From Roseithermus sacchariphilus (GTDB taxonomy: Bacteria > Bacteroidota > Rhodothermia > Rhodothermales > MEBIC09517), in NCBI GenBank assembly GCA_003285105.1, contig CP030158.1:2518501-2582500 (forward strand): a stretch of 64,000 bases of DNA. The letters are read 5' to 3'. Every line of letters starts with the position of its first letter. Position 1 is the first letter of the stretch. Of this stretch, positions 32,546 to 41,917 are shown in pieces. The position numbers and the translations under genes were made by a program. Under the pieces are notes generated by a model. It saw nothing but the letters and a program-made list of their open reading frames with translations. It had not been told where the DNA came from and made no database searches.

Positions 32546-34897
32546 ATGGCGCTGACCCGGCTCCTGCGCACGCCCCCGCTCCGGATGGTGATGGGGTTCT
32601 ACGCGGTGCTGGCGGTGGGTCTGTGGCCGGTGCCGGTGTTCAACCTGCTGCACGTCGAGTCGGCGGCGGTGGTGGCGCTGGGGGCGTACTTCGCCGCCGG
32701 GCTGTCGTCGCTGCGGTTGTTCGCGCGGGGGGCGGCGTTCCGGCAGGTGCTGGCGGCGCAGGAGGCGGCCTTGCTGGTGCCGTGGGCGTTGCTGACGGCG
32801 ACGCTGCCGTGGGTGCCCAACTGTGGCTATGCCGAGGGGCTCCTGTTTTTCGGGCTGTTCCCCGTCGTCTCGGTCGTGCTGGCGGTGGGGGTGGCCTACG
32901 GGCTGCCGCCGGGCCGGCGGCGGGGGGCGGTGCTGGTCGGGATCGGGCTGGCGGTGGTGGTGCTGGGGCCGCTGTACGACCTGGGCCTGCATCCGCAGTT
33001 CTACACGTACAACCACGTCTTCGGCGGTGTCCTCGGGCCGATCTATGACGAGGAGCTGGCGGTGCGCCCCGGTCTGGTGGCCTTCCGCGGGCTGACGCTG
33101 CTGTGGGCGCTGCTGGGCTACCTGATCGGGCGTCGGTGGCGGGCGCGGCAACGGCCGGAGCGTCCGTTCCGGCCCTGGGTCGAGGACGGCCGCGGGGCGC
33201 TGCTGGTGGTGCTGGGGATCGGGGTGGTCTATGGCTTCGCCGCGCCGCTGGGGCTCAACACCCCGGCCTGGTACCTGCGGCAGGAGCTGGGCGGTCTGCA
33301 TCGCACGCCGCACTTCGACCTCTACTTCGACCCGGCCTCGCTGACGCCCGAGGCCGTGCAGCGGCTGGGCGAGGACCACGAGTTCCACTACGCCCGCCTG
33401 GCCGAGCGGCTGCAGATGGAGGTCCCCGGCCGGATCGCCAGCTATCTCTACCCCGATGCCGAGACGAAGGCACGGCTGACCGGCGCCCGCTACACGAACG
33501 TCGCGCCGGTCTGGCTGCGGGAGCCGCAGGTGCACGTGCTGCTGGGGGCCTACGGGCAGGTCTTCCCGCACGAGCTGGCGCACGTGTTTTCCCGGTCCTT
33601 CGGCCTGCCGGTGCTCCGGGCGTCGGTGTCCGTGGGGCTGGTGGAGGGGCTGGCGGTGGCGCTGGAGCCGCCGGACGGGCGCCCGACGCCGCACGAGCAG
33701 GTGGCCGTGGCGGCGGTCCGGCGGCTCGGCATGGGGGAGGGGGCGCGCGCCGGCGGTCCGGCGGAGCAGGTGGCGGCCCGGCTCTCGCCGCTGGGCTTCT
33801 GGACGAGCCGGGGGGCTGTTTCCTACACCACGATGGGGTCGTTCGTCCGGTATCTGCTGGACGTCTACGGGCCGGAGCCGTTCAAGCGGGCCTACGCCCG
33901 GGCGGCGTTCGAGGCGGCCTACGGGCGGCCGCTGGAGGTGCTGGCGGCCGAGTGGGAGCGCTACGTGCTCGGCCGGCCCCTGGTGGCGCGTGCGGCGGCG
34001 GAGGTCGTAGGGCGTCGGTTCACCGTGCCCTCGCTCTTCGAGAAGCGATGCCCGCATTACGTGCCCGTCTACCGCCGGCGGTACCGGGCGGCGCGGGCGG
34101 CGCTGGCCGCGGGCGACACGACCGGGGCGCTGGCGGGGCTGGAGGATGCCCTGGCCCGGCAGCCGGCCTACCCGGCGGCGCTGGCCGCCTGGGCCGGGGT
34201 GCGCCTGGCCCGGGGGGAGCCGGCCCTCGTCGTGGCCCGGCTGGACACGTTCGCGGCGGCTCGACGGGTGCCGGCGCTGGCCGTGGCGCTGGGGGATGCC
34301 CTGGCGCTGCTGCGGCGGCCCGATGCGGCCCGCGCGGCGTACGCCGCCGCCGTGGCGACGCTGCCGCTCTACGACCATGACCAGCGCGTGCGGGTGGCTC
34401 TGCGCCGCGAGCTGGCCGCCGTGCCGGAGGCCATCCGGGTGCTGACCTCCGGCCAGGACCCCGCCACACAGGCCCGTCGCCTGGCGGCCCTCACCGGGCC
34501 GGAGCCGGCCCGGACCCTCCTCCAGGCGCTTCTGCACGCGGCCGCCGGAGCGGAGGCCGAGGCGCTGGCGCTCCTGCAGGCCGGCCTCGCGGCGCGGCCC
34601 GCACCCCCGGCGGCCACCCCGTCCGCGGCGTCGCTGGACGTGCCGCCGGACGTGCTGCCGGCCGGGGCGCTCCAGCGGCAGGGCCTGGTCTGGACGGCCC
34701 GCCTGCTCGCCCGCACCGGCGATCCCGAGGCGGCGCGGCAGCAGGCGCTGGCCGCCGCCCGCTCCTTTGCCGACGCCGGCGACGCGAACACCGCGGCGGC
34801 GCTGGGCGTATGGGCGGAGCAGGTGCGGTGGACCGCCCGCTGGCGCGCCGAACAGCCGCAGCCGACCCACCCCCGCGCCTCGCGGCGCGGCCCGTAG
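32546..34897 (+). CDS. Multi-pass membrane protein with HELAH metalloprotease-like domain and TPR tail
   Basis: A 783-residue protein not assigned to a named family. Residues 1-235 hold about seven hydrophobic segments (VMGFYAVLAVGLWPVPVFNLL, LVGIGLAVVVLGPLYDLGL, ALLVVLGIGVVYGFAAPLGL). Residues 245-480 resemble a gluzincin peptidase: FPHELAHVFSR with H342, E343 and H346, and a candidate third ligand E367 in GLVEGLAVALE, similar to peptidase MA-type domains. From 500 come Ala-rich TPR-like helices (AALAAGDTTGALAGLEDALARQP, TGDPEAARQQALAAARSFADAG). The architecture suggests a membrane-anchored protease or fold-relic facing the periplasm. The T9SS plug gene follows 71 bases downstream. Confidence 0.75.
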   Translation: MALTRLLRTPPLRMVMGFYAVLAVGLWPVPVFNLLHVESAAVVALGAYFAAGLSSLRLFARGAAFRQVLAAQEAALLVPWALLTATLPWVPNCGYAEGLLFFGLFPVVSVVLAVGVAYGLPPGRRRGAVLVGIGLAVVVLGPLYDLGLHPQFYTYNHVFGGVLGPIYDEELAVRPGLVAFRGLTLLWALLGYLIGRRWRARQRPERPFRPWVEDGRGALLVVLGIGVVYGFAAPLGLNTPAWYLRQELGGLHRTPHFDLYFDPASLTPEAVQRLGEDHEFHYARLAERLQMEVPGRIASYLYPDAETKARLTGARYTNVAPVWLREPQVHVLLGAYGQVFPHELAHVFSRSFGLPVLRASVSVGLVEGLAVALEPPDGRPTPHEQVAVAAVRRLGMGEGARAGGPAEQVAARLSPLGFWTSRGAVSYTTMGSFVRYLLDVYGPEPFKRAYARAAFEAAYGRPLEVLAAEWERYVLGRPLVARAAAEVVGRRFTVPSLFEKRCPHYVPVYRRRYRAARAALAAGDTTGALAGLEDALARQPAYPAALAAWAGVRLARGEPALVVARLDTFAAARRVPALAVALGDALALLRRPDAARAAYAAAVATLPLYDHDQRVRVALRRELAAVPEAIRVLTSGQDPATQARRLAALTGPEPARTLLQALLHAAAGAEAEALALLQAGLAARPAPPAATPSAASLDVPPDVLPAGALQRQGLVWTARLLARTGDPEAARQQALAAARSFADAGDANTAAALGVWAEQVRWTARWRAEQPQPTHPRASRRGP

Positions 34898-34968
34898 CCT
34901 CCGCCCCGGCGCCTCGAACGCCGACCCGCCCCGGGGCCGGGACCCATCCATTCCAGAACCCCATCGAC

Positions 34969-36315
34969 ATGACGCGTGAACGGCTGCGGTGGCCCCTCGG
35001 AGGGCTCGGCCTCGCGATGGCGCTCCTGCTGGGCGCGTGCATGAGCACGCAGGAAGCCAACCAGGCCCGGCGCGAGCGCCAGGAGCAGGCGACGGCCCGG
35101 GCCCGCTCCGAGATGCTCGTCCAGCTCAGCCTCGCCGCCCCGGATACGTCCGTGCGGACCATCCAGCTCTACGGCGTCGACCCCGCCACCGGAGCGCCGT
35201 CCGAGACGGCGCTGCCCGTCTACCGGGCACGTTCCGCTCCGCTCGTGCTCGAGTTCGACGTGCTCCGCTCCAACGGCCGGCCGCTCTCGGTCTACTTCTA
35301 CCACGCCGACCGCCGCTGGCGCCGCGACCTCTCGCCGGGGGAGTACCTGACCGGCTTCCAGCGGGATGATCTGCTGAACTACACCCTCTCCCGAGGCACG
35401 CAGGTGCCCTATGTGCACTACACCTACCGCTTTCCCAACGACCGCATCCAGTTCGAGATCAGCGGCAACTACATCCTCCGCGTCACGGAGCAGGGCAACG
35501 AGGACGCCGTGCTGTTCGAACACCCGTTCTTCATCGCCGAGCAGGCCATGCCCGTCGATCTGACGCTGGAATCCGTCATGGTGAGCGGCCAGGGATCGCC
35601 TTCGGTGCAGCCCCTCGTCTTCTTCCGCCCGCCCGAGGCGCTGCAGGGCCAGGTCTTCGACTTCAGCACGTGCTTCGTCCGCAACGGCCGGTATGAGCAG
35701 GCGCGCTGCACCGATCAGCCCAGCCTGATGCAGCAGCCGCTCCTGCACTTCTACCTCCAGCCGGAGATGGCCTTCGAGCCGCTGGCCGCCGAGTACTACG
35801 TGGATCTCGGCGCGTTGCGCGTCGGCTCCCGGATCGCCCGGACCGACCTGAGCACCTCCCCCTTCCGCATCCTCCTGGAACCCGACTACGCGCGCTTCAG
35901 CGCCGATGCGCTGGCCCCGCGCCTCAACGGGCAGCCCGTGGTCTCGGCCGCGGTGCGCTCCGTGAACGACCCCGACGTGGCGGCGGAGTACGTGTCCGTC
36001 CGCTTCGCCTACGTGCCCCCGGACGACCGGCCCTTCGACGCCGAGGTGATCCTCACCGGCAGCTTCAACCGCTGGCGCATCGACCCGGCGAACCGGTTGC
36101 GCTGGGTGCCGGACGAACAGCGATACGTCGTGGACGTGCTGCTCAAACAGGGTGCCTACGAGTACGCCTACTTCAGCCGGGACGCCCGGCTGCGGCGGGA
36201 ACTGCGCTCCAACCTCCCGCGGACGGATAACCTCTATACCGCGTTCGTCTATTACCGGGATCTCCTCCGCAACACCGACCGGCTGCTGGCCGTCGAGCAG
36301 GTGGTTTCGTATTGA
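34969..36315 (+). CDS. Type IX secretion plug-family protein (DUF5103), lipoprotein
   Basis: A 448-residue lipoprotein (LGLAMALLLGAC, then MSTQ). The mature protein shows the DUF5103 order: TIQLYGVDPATGAPSETALPV, LVLEFDVLRSNGRPLSVYFYHAD-RRWRRDLSPGEYLTGF, VPYVHYTYRFPNDRIQFEISGNYILRV and, C-terminally, FDAEVILTGSFNRW-VVDVLLKQGAYEYAYF. In Flavobacterium the plug protein blocks the periplasmic side of the SprA translocon. Together with the T9SS-sorted cargo at the right end it shows that the organism has type IX secretion. The ATG at 34969 sets the signal at the N-terminus. Confidence 0.85.
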   Translation: MTRERLRWPLGGLGLAMALLLGACMSTQEANQARRERQEQATARARSEMLVQLSLAAPDTSVRTIQLYGVDPATGAPSETALPVYRARSAPLVLEFDVLRSNGRPLSVYFYHADRRWRRDLSPGEYLTGFQRDDLLNYTLSRGTQVPYVHYTYRFPNDRIQFEISGNYILRVTEQGNEDAVLFEHPFFIAEQAMPVDLTLESVMVSGQGSPSVQPLVFFRPPEALQGQVFDFSTCFVRNGRYEQARCTDQPSLMQQPLLHFYLQPEMAFEPLAAEYYVDLGALRVGSRIARTDLSTSPFRILLEPDYARFSADALAPRLNGQPVVSAAVRSVNDPDVAAEYVSVRFAYVPPDDRPFDAEVILTGSFNRWRIDPANRLRWVPDEQRYVVDVLLKQGAYEYAYFSRDARLRRELRSNLPRTDNLYTAFVYYRDLLRNTDRLLAVEQVVSY

Positions 36316-36534
36316 ACCGGGGCCGCTACGGGCCGGGCGCGTCGGACCCGGAGGGGAGGACTGCAACGAGGCGCTGACGATCCGGCGGGGGCCGGGGCGC
36401 TGCATTTACATCCGGCGGTCCGTGCCGTACATTCGAGGCCTTTCGCCCCCGTTCCGGCGCCGCATGCCTCGTGCGGTGCGGCACCGGCGGTGGGCCGATG
36501 TTCGTCCCCAACGTCTACGATAGATTTCAGACCC

Positions 36535-38976
36535 ATGCCTGTGCATCGTTGGCCCCTGATCGTGTTGATCGGAGGCATGCTCCTGGGAGGCTGTACCGCG
36601 TCGCGGGAGGCTTCCACCCCCGATTCGTCGGCGCCCGCTGCCGCGTCTTCGTCCCGGCAGGAGGCCAGGGACGACGCCTCACCCTTCAAGCCGTACGACG
36701 AGGTCATCACCGACGAAGCCGAAACCGACCCCGGCCTGTTCACGGTCCACACCCTCGACGACAAGGTCTACTACGAGATCCCGGACTCGCTGCTGGACCG
36801 GGAGATGCTGCTCGTCACGCGCATCGCCCGGACCATGAACAACCTCGGCTACGGCGGCGAGGAGGCCGACAATCACGTGGTGCGCTGGCAGCGCAAGGAC
36901 GACCGCATCCTGCTGCGTATCGCCAGCTACGAGAACGTCGCCTCCGAGGACAAGCCCATCTACGAGGCCGTCCGCAACTCCAACTTCGAGCCCATCATCG
37001 CCGCCTTCGACATCGAGGCGCTGACGCCGGATTCGGCAGGGGTCGTGATCGAGGTGACGGATCTGTTCACGGAGGACGTGCCGGCCATCGGCCTGCCCAA
37101 GAGCCGGCGGGAAGCCTATCAGGTCCGGCGGCTCGATGGGGACCGCACGTTCATCGACACGGTGCGGAGCTACCCGGAGAACATCGAGGTCCGCCACGTG
37201 CTGACCTACGAGGCCAGCCGTCCGCCCTCGAACAACGCCACCAACACGATCTCGGTGGAGATGAACCAGTCCATGGTGCTGCTGCCGGCGGTGCCCATGA
37301 AGCCCCGCCTCTACGACGAGCGCGTCGGGTACTTCAGCATCCGGCAGACCGACTACGGCCTCGACGCGCAGCGCGCCGAGCAGCGCCGCTACATCGTCCG
37401 CTGGCGCCTGGAGTGTGCCGGCCCGCGCGATGCGCAGGGGCTCTGTGAGCCGAAGAAGCCGATCGTCTATTACATCGACCCGGCCACGCCGGAGAAGTGG
37501 CGCCCCTACCTGAAGCAGGGGGTGGAGGACTGGCAGGTGGCCTTCGAGGCCGCCGGCTTCAAGAATGCCATCCTGGCCAAGGATCCGCCCTCGCCCGAGG
37601 AAGACCCGGAGTTCAGCCCGGAGGACGTGCGCTACTCGGTCATCCGCTACTTCTCCTCGCCCATCCAGAACGCCTACGGCCCCAACGTGCACGACCCGCG
37701 CTCCGGGGAGATTCTGGAGAGCGACATCGGCTGGTTCCACAACGTGATGAACCTGCTGCGGAACTGGTACTTCGTGCAGACGGCCGCGGCCAACCCCGAG
37801 GCCCGGGCCGTGCAGTTCGACGATGCCGTCATGGGTGAGCTGATCCGATTCGTCTCGGCCCACGAGGTCGGGCACACCCTCGGGCTGCCGCACAACTGGG
37901 GCAGCAGCTATGCCTATCCGGTCGACTCGCTGCGCTCGCCCACCTTCACCGCCACGCACGGCACGGCCCCCTCGATCATGGATTACGCCCGCTTCAACTA
38001 CGTGGCCCAGCCGGGCGACGGGGTGACGAACTTCATGCCGCGTGTGGGTGAGTACGACGTCTACAGCATCATGTGGGGCTACACGCCCCTCGACGACGCC
38101 GCGACGCCGGACGAGGAACGCCCCACGCTCAACGCCTGGATCACCGAGCGGGCGGACGACCCGCGCTTCTTCTACGGCCGCCAGAGCGGGGCCCGGGTCG
38201 ACCCGCGCTCGCAGAACGAGGACCTGACGAACGACGCCGTCGCCGCCAGCGAGCTGGGCCTGGCCAACCTCCAGCGCATCGTGCCGAACCTGATCGCCTG
38301 GACGACGGAGCCGGGCCGGAACTACGAGCAGCTCGAGGAGCTCTACGGGCAGGTCGTCGCGCAGTGGAACCGATACCTCGGCCACGTCGGCCGTAACATC
38401 GGAGGGGTCTACGAGACGTTCAAGACGGCCGACCAGGACGGGGTGGTCTACGAGCCGGTGCCGGAGGCGCGCCAGCGGGCCGCCATGGCGTTCCTGCAGG
38501 CGCAGGCCTTCACCACGCCGACCTGGCTGATCGACGAGGCCATCCTGCGTCGCATCGAGGGGGTGGGCGCCCTCGACCGCATCCGCGCCCTGCAGGTGGG
38601 CGTCATCGACCTGCTGCTGGACGAGGATCGTCTGGAGCGGATGATCGAGCACGAGGCGATGCTGGGGGATGCCACGTACACGCCGGGCGAGATGCTGGCG
38701 GATCTGCGCACCGGCATCTGGGCGGAGCTGCAGACCGGCGCGGCCATCGACGCCTATCGCCGCAACCTCCAGCGCGGCTATCTGGACCGCCTGGAGGCGT
38801 TGATGGAGGACGAGGACGTGGCCGACACCGACATCCCCGCCTACGTCCGGGGCGAGCTGGTGACGCTGCGGCAGAGCCTCACGCGCGCCCGCAGCCGCAC
38901 CGCAGACCGCGCCTCGCGCCTCCACATCGAGGATGCCCTGGCCCGCATCGAGCGCATCCTGGACCCGGATGCATGA
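36535..38976 (+). CDS. Zinc metalloprotease of the DUF5117/DUF5118/DUF4953 family (lipoprotein)
   Basis: An 813-residue metzincin. The lipoprotein signal is LIVLIGGMLLGGC. The N-terminal half carries DUF5118 and DUF5117 features (FTVHTLDDKVYYEIPDSLLDREML, EIARTMNNLGYGGEEADNHVV-type strand and NNATNTISVEMNQSMVLLP). The catalytic motif HEVGHTLGLPHNW begins at H443, followed by the Met-turn IMDYARFNY. Substrate is unknown; these proteins are surface or periplasmic in Bacteroidota. The upstream Met 15 codons earlier is rejected because it leaves the signal internal. Its stop overlaps the next start (ATGA). Confidence 0.92.
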   Translation: MPVHRWPLIVLIGGMLLGGCTASREASTPDSSAPAAASSSRQEARDDASPFKPYDEVITDEAETDPGLFTVHTLDDKVYYEIPDSLLDREMLLVTRIARTMNNLGYGGEEADNHVVRWQRKDDRILLRIASYENVASEDKPIYEAVRNSNFEPIIAAFDIEALTPDSAGVVIEVTDLFTEDVPAIGLPKSRREAYQVRRLDGDRTFIDTVRSYPENIEVRHVLTYEASRPPSNNATNTISVEMNQSMVLLPAVPMKPRLYDERVGYFSIRQTDYGLDAQRAEQRRYIVRWRLECAGPRDAQGLCEPKKPIVYYIDPATPEKWRPYLKQGVEDWQVAFEAAGFKNAILAKDPPSPEEDPEFSPEDVRYSVIRYFSSPIQNAYGPNVHDPRSGEILESDIGWFHNVMNLLRNWYFVQTAAANPEARAVQFDDAVMGELIRFVSAHEVGHTLGLPHNWGSSYAYPVDSLRSPTFTATHGTAPSIMDYARFNYVAQPGDGVTNFMPRVGEYDVYSIMWGYTPLDDAATPDEERPTLNAWITERADDPRFFYGRQSGARVDPRSQNEDLTNDAVAASELGLANLQRIVPNLIAWTTEPGRNYEQLEELYGQVVAQWNRYLGHVGRNIGGVYETFKTADQDGVVYEPVPEARQRAAMAFLQAQAFTTPTWLIDEAILRRIEGVGALDRIRALQVGVIDLLLDEDRLERMIEHEAMLGDATYTPGEMLADLRTGIWAELQTGAAIDAYRRNLQRGYLDRLEALMEDEDVADTDIPAYVRGELVTLRQSLTRARSRTADRASRLHIEDALARIERILDPDA

Positions 38977-40064
38977 GCCGCGGCGTTCAGGCTCCCCGCC
39001 GACCGACGACGCCGGCCATGACCCTGCCCGACCTCGTCCCGGAGGCGCCTGTGTTTCAGACGCAGGAGGCCGTGCGGGAGGCCATCGCGGCGGCGTGTGC
39101 GGCGAGCGACGGCCTGGCGGCGTTCCACGACCTCGGTGCGAGTGAGGAGGGGCGGCCGCTCTACGGCGTCGTGGTGGGCCACGGGCCGCAGACCGTCAGC
39201 CTCATCGCCGGTGCGCACGCCGACGAGCCCGTCGGGCCGGAGACGCTGCGGGCGTTGCTGGTGGAGGGCCTGCGGGAGCGCCGGACGCTGGCCGCGCTCG
39301 GCGAGGCGTTCCGGCTGGTCGTCGTGCCGCACGTCAACCCGGACGGCGAGGCGCGCAACCAGCCCTGGATCCGCCGCTGGCCCGACCTGCCGGCCTACCT
39401 GGCCCACGCCGACCGCGAGCCGCCGGGGCGGGACCTGGAATTCGGCTTCCCGGACATGCGGGCCGAGAACCGGCAGGTGGCGGCGTTCCTGCGCGCGCAC
39501 GCCCCCTGTGCCCTGCACATGAGCCTCCACGGCATGGGGTTCGCCGAGGGAGGCATGCTGCTGGTGGAACGCCACTGGGCGGGGGCGCGGACGGAGCGCC
39601 TCCGGGCCGCCTTCGCCGGGGCCGTCCGGGAGGCCGGGCTCGCCCTGCACGACCACAACCGGAAAGGGGAGAAAGGCTTCTTCTACATCGAACCGGGGTT
39701 CACCACGACGCCCGAGGGCGCGGCCATGCGGGCGCATTTTCTGGCCATCGGCGACCCGGACATGGCCGGACGGTTCCGCCAGAGTTCGATGGAGTTCGTG
39801 CGTACCCTGGGCGGTGATCCGCTGTGCCTGGTGACGGAGCTGCCGCTGTTCGTGCTGCCGCCCGTGCGGCCCGCCGTGCCGGGCGTCCCCGCCCGCTACC
39901 TGGCGCTGCGGGCGTGCCTGCCGGGCTGGAAGCTCCGGGTCGCCCATGGCGAGACGCTGACGGCGGAGATCGCCGCCTTCGGCATCGAGCCCCTGCCGCT
40001 GCGGACGGCCATGCGGCTCCAGATGACCACGCTGGCCCTGGCCCTGCACCACCTCCGCGCCTGA
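38973..40064 (+). CDS. M14-family zinc carboxypeptidase-like protein
   Basis: A 363-residue protein with an M14 carboxypeptidase / succinylglutamate desuccinylase-like fold. Zinc ligands are H and E in IAGAHADEPVGPE and the later His in ALHMSLHGMG; VVPHVNPDGEARNQPW is the substrate-binding Asn-Pro-Asp-Gly stretch, and LVTELPLF supplies the catalytic Glu. No signal peptide is seen. The start at 38973 overlaps the stop of the upstream protease gene and implies coupling; ATG at 39018 (MTLPDLVPEAP) is an alternative and gives a more normal N-terminus. It may process peptide or amide products released by the upstream protease. Confidence 0.82.
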   Translation: MSRGVQAPRRPTTPAMTLPDLVPEAPVFQTQEAVREAIAAACAASDGLAAFHDLGASEEGRPLYGVVVGHGPQTVSLIAGAHADEPVGPETLRALLVEGLRERRTLAALGEAFRLVVVPHVNPDGEARNQPWIRRWPDLPAYLAHADREPPGRDLEFGFPDMRAENRQVAAFLRAHAPCALHMSLHGMGFAEGGMLLVERHWAGARTERLRAAFAGAVREAGLALHDHNRKGEKGFFYIEPGFTTTPEGAAMRAHFLAIGDPDMAGRFRQSSMEFVRTLGGDPLCLVTELPLFVLPPVRPAVPGVPARYLALRACLPGWKLRVAHGETLTAEIAAFGIEPLPLRTAMRLQMTTLALALHHLRA

Positions 40065-40130
40065 CGCTCCCCCGGTCGCCGCCGGGCGGGCGGCCTCCCC
40101 GTTCCGGTTCGCAGGCGCCTTCGATTTTAT

Positions 40131-40148
40131 AATCTTTTGATTAAGATT
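40131..40148. promoter_or_regulatory. AT-rich palindrome and TATAAT box upstream of the CBM48 gene
   Basis: AATCTT-TTGATT-AAGATT is a perfect 6-bp inverted repeat in an unusually AT-rich patch, overlapping a TATAAT at 40128-40133. A promoter region is likely; no clear -35 box matches. Confidence 0.4.
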
Positions 40149-40153
40149 TGGGC

Positions 40154-40167
40154 TGAAAGCGCTTGCA
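40154..40167. promoter_or_regulatory. LacI/GalR-type (cre-like) operator
   Basis: TGAAAGCGCTTGCA fits the LacI-family consensus TGNNANCGNTNNCA with the central CG. It sits 20 bases downstream of a TATAAT box and 107 bases before the CBM48 gene, an ideal position for sugar-dependent repression. The regulator gene is not in the window. Confidence 0.6.
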
Positions 40168-40273
40168 TGTTTGGCGTCTGGAACAAATGGGCGTCGTTGT
40201 GCGGAACTTGGTCGGGGCGCGGGCAAAGAAGCCCCGTCCTCAACGGCACCCCAACAGACAACGGTGATCGACC

Positions 40274-40573
40274 ATGGTCGAAAAGAAACTGAGCCCGAAA
40301 GGGAAGTCGGTGCGGGTCACCTTCGAACTGCCCGCCGACGTGGCAGAGAAGAGCGTGGCCATCGTAGGCGACTTCAACGACTGGGATGCGTCCAAGCATC
40401 CGATGGAGCTCAAGAAGAAGAAGGGCGTGTGGACCAAGACCATCTCGTTGCCGCCCGGCGAGAAATACGAGTTCCGCTACCTCGTCGACAACGCGCAGTG
40501 GCGCAACGACGAGGCGGCCGACGGGTACGTCCCGAATCCGTACTTCGAGGAAAACAGCGTGCTGGAGCTGTAA
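40274..40573 (+). CDS. Glycogen-binding CBM48 / isoamylase early-set domain protein
   Basis: A 99-residue single-domain protein. KSVRVTFELPADVAEKSVAIVGDFNDWD and GVWTKTISLPPGEKYEFRYLVD-AQWRNDEAADGYVPN follow the CBM48/AMPK-beta glycogen-binding pattern, with the Trp and Lys expected to contact glucan. No signal peptide, so cytoplasmic. It likely binds glycogen or acts as a regulatory subunit of a glucan enzyme. The upstream region holds a LacI-type operator and a TATAAT box, consistent with carbohydrate control. It is followed by a terminator and convergent with the metallophosphoesterase gene. Confidence 0.9.
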   Translation: MVEKKLSPKGKSVRVTFELPADVAEKSVAIVGDFNDWDASKHPMELKKKKGVWTKTISLPPGEKYEFRYLVDNAQWRNDEAADGYVPNPYFEENSVLEL

Positions 40574-40665
40574 GGCTCCGGTGGTGCTCCGGCCCTCCGT
40601 CACCTCTCGGCGCCTCCCGATCCGCTCTCCGGCGCCCGGCCGGGTTGCACGGTCCGTATGGCACG

Positions 40666-40710
40666 AGAAGGGTCCCCCGCGCAGGCACCTCGGCGGGGGG
40701 CCCTTTTCTG
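40666..40710 (+). terminator. Terminator between convergent CBM48 and metallophosphoesterase genes
   Basis: AGAAGGGTCCCCCG pairs imperfectly with CGGGGGGCCCTTTTCT and ends in a T-run. It probably serves transcription from both sides. Confidence 0.75.
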
Positions 40711-40729
40711 TTCGGGGATGGGGGCGGAA

Positions 40730-41836
40730 TCAGGGCGTGCGGGCGGCTTCGTGGAGGCGGGCAAAGACCTCGGTCAGCGAGCGTTCGGCCAGGGTTTGCG
40801 GCCGGGGCGCGCCCGCATCGTCGGGCCAGCGGACCAGCCGGATCTGGCCGCCGGCGATCTCGATGCCGGTGATGTCGCCATCGAGGAAGGAGCAGCAGCC
40901 GGTGTTGAAGTAGCAGGGGAGGCTGGGTAGCTCCGGCTCGGAGGCGTCGGGTTCCTGCGTTTCCTGCGCCCGCACCCATTCGCGCTCGGCCTCCAGCGCG
41001 GCCACGCGCCCGCGCCGCTCCGGGTCGTCCGGCGCGGCGGCCAGGGCGGCCCGGGCCTCCTCCAGGTCGGCCTCCAGCGCGGCCAGGTGTGAGGCCGAGG
41101 CGAAGATGGGGCGGTGGGTGTGGCCCACGATCAGGACCAGGGCCTCGTCCGGGGCGGAGGCCTCGGTGTTGCGGCGGCAGACCCAGTGGTACATGCCGTC
41201 GTTGAGCACCTTGCGCAGCTCCCAGCTGGTGGCCGGCGTGTTCACGGAGAGGTTCACGACCCGCTGGATGGGGCGCCAGGCCCAGCGGACGAAGAACTTC
41301 GAGATCGGGGCAAACCAGCCGTCGCTGGTCGAAGAGCCCTGGTGGCCGTGTGCCAGGAAGAGCCGTCCCAGCGGCTCCGCGCCGTCGAACACCTGGAACG
41401 TCATGGCCTCGTGTACGGGCAGGCCAGCGCCGAAGATCGGACCGAGGTAGCGGTCCACGGCGCCCTGGCTGGCCCAGAGGTCGTCGTGGTTGCCCCAGAA
41501 GCGAAGGTAGCGGCGCTCCCGGTGGAAGCGGGCTTCCAGGCGCAGGGAGTAGTCGTACGTGTGCAGGACGGTGCCCGGGCGCTCTTCCCAGAGTTCCTCG
41601 GCATCGCCCAGGACGACCAGGGTATAGCCGAGGCGGAGGTAGTAGGCCAGCGCGGCGTTGTAGGCGCGTTCCGTGCGGCGGAAGTCGTCGGCACCGTCCC
41701 GCGCGCCCCGGTGGAGGTCGGAGAAGATGATGTACCGGTCCGTTGCCAGGTCGATCGGGCGGGGGGCGGCGGACGCCTGGGCGTAGGCCCGGTCCATCTC
41801 ACGGAGGATGCGGTCGAGCTTGCGGGAGGAAGCCAT
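40730..41836 (-). CDS. Metallophosphoesterase
   Basis: A 368-residue calcineurin-like phosphoesterase with the full metal-site series: IIFSDLHRGA, VVLGDAEELWEE, LRFWGNHDDLWAS, FLAHGHQG and IVGHTHRP. The acidic residue after GDA (GDAEEL) instead of GDxxD is unusual but plausible. Residues around 265-300 form a charged coiled coil (LEADLEEARAALAAAPDD). Such enzymes hydrolyse phosphodiesters such as UDP-2,3-diacylglucosamine, glycerophosphodiesters or nucleotides; the substrate is open. It is last in a seven-gene minus-strand run, 81 bases after the patatin gene, so a phospholipid-related substrate is possible. Confidence 0.88.
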   Translation of the reverse strand: MASSRKLDRILREMDRAYAQASAAPRPIDLATDRYIIFSDLHRGARDGADDFRRTERAYNAALAYYLRLGYTLVVLGDAEELWEERPGTVLHTYDYSLRLEARFHRERRYLRFWGNHDDLWASQGAVDRYLGPIFGAGLPVHEAMTFQVFDGAEPLGRLFLAHGHQGSSTSDGWFAPISKFFVRWAWRPIQRVVNLSVNTPATSWELRKVLNDGMYHWVCRRNTEASAPDEALVLIVGHTHRPIFASASHLAALEADLEEARAALAAAPDDPERRGRVAALEAEREWVRAQETQEPDASEPELPSLPCYFNTGCCSFLDGDITGIEIAGGQIRLVRWPDDAGAPRPQTLAERSLTEVFARLHEAARTP

Positions 41837-41917
41837 GGACGAGGTCGAAGGGAGGGGGCGAAGGGCGTTCGGGAGGGTTCCTCGCGGCGGTGCGCCGTCG
41901 GTGGACGATCCGCGCGC

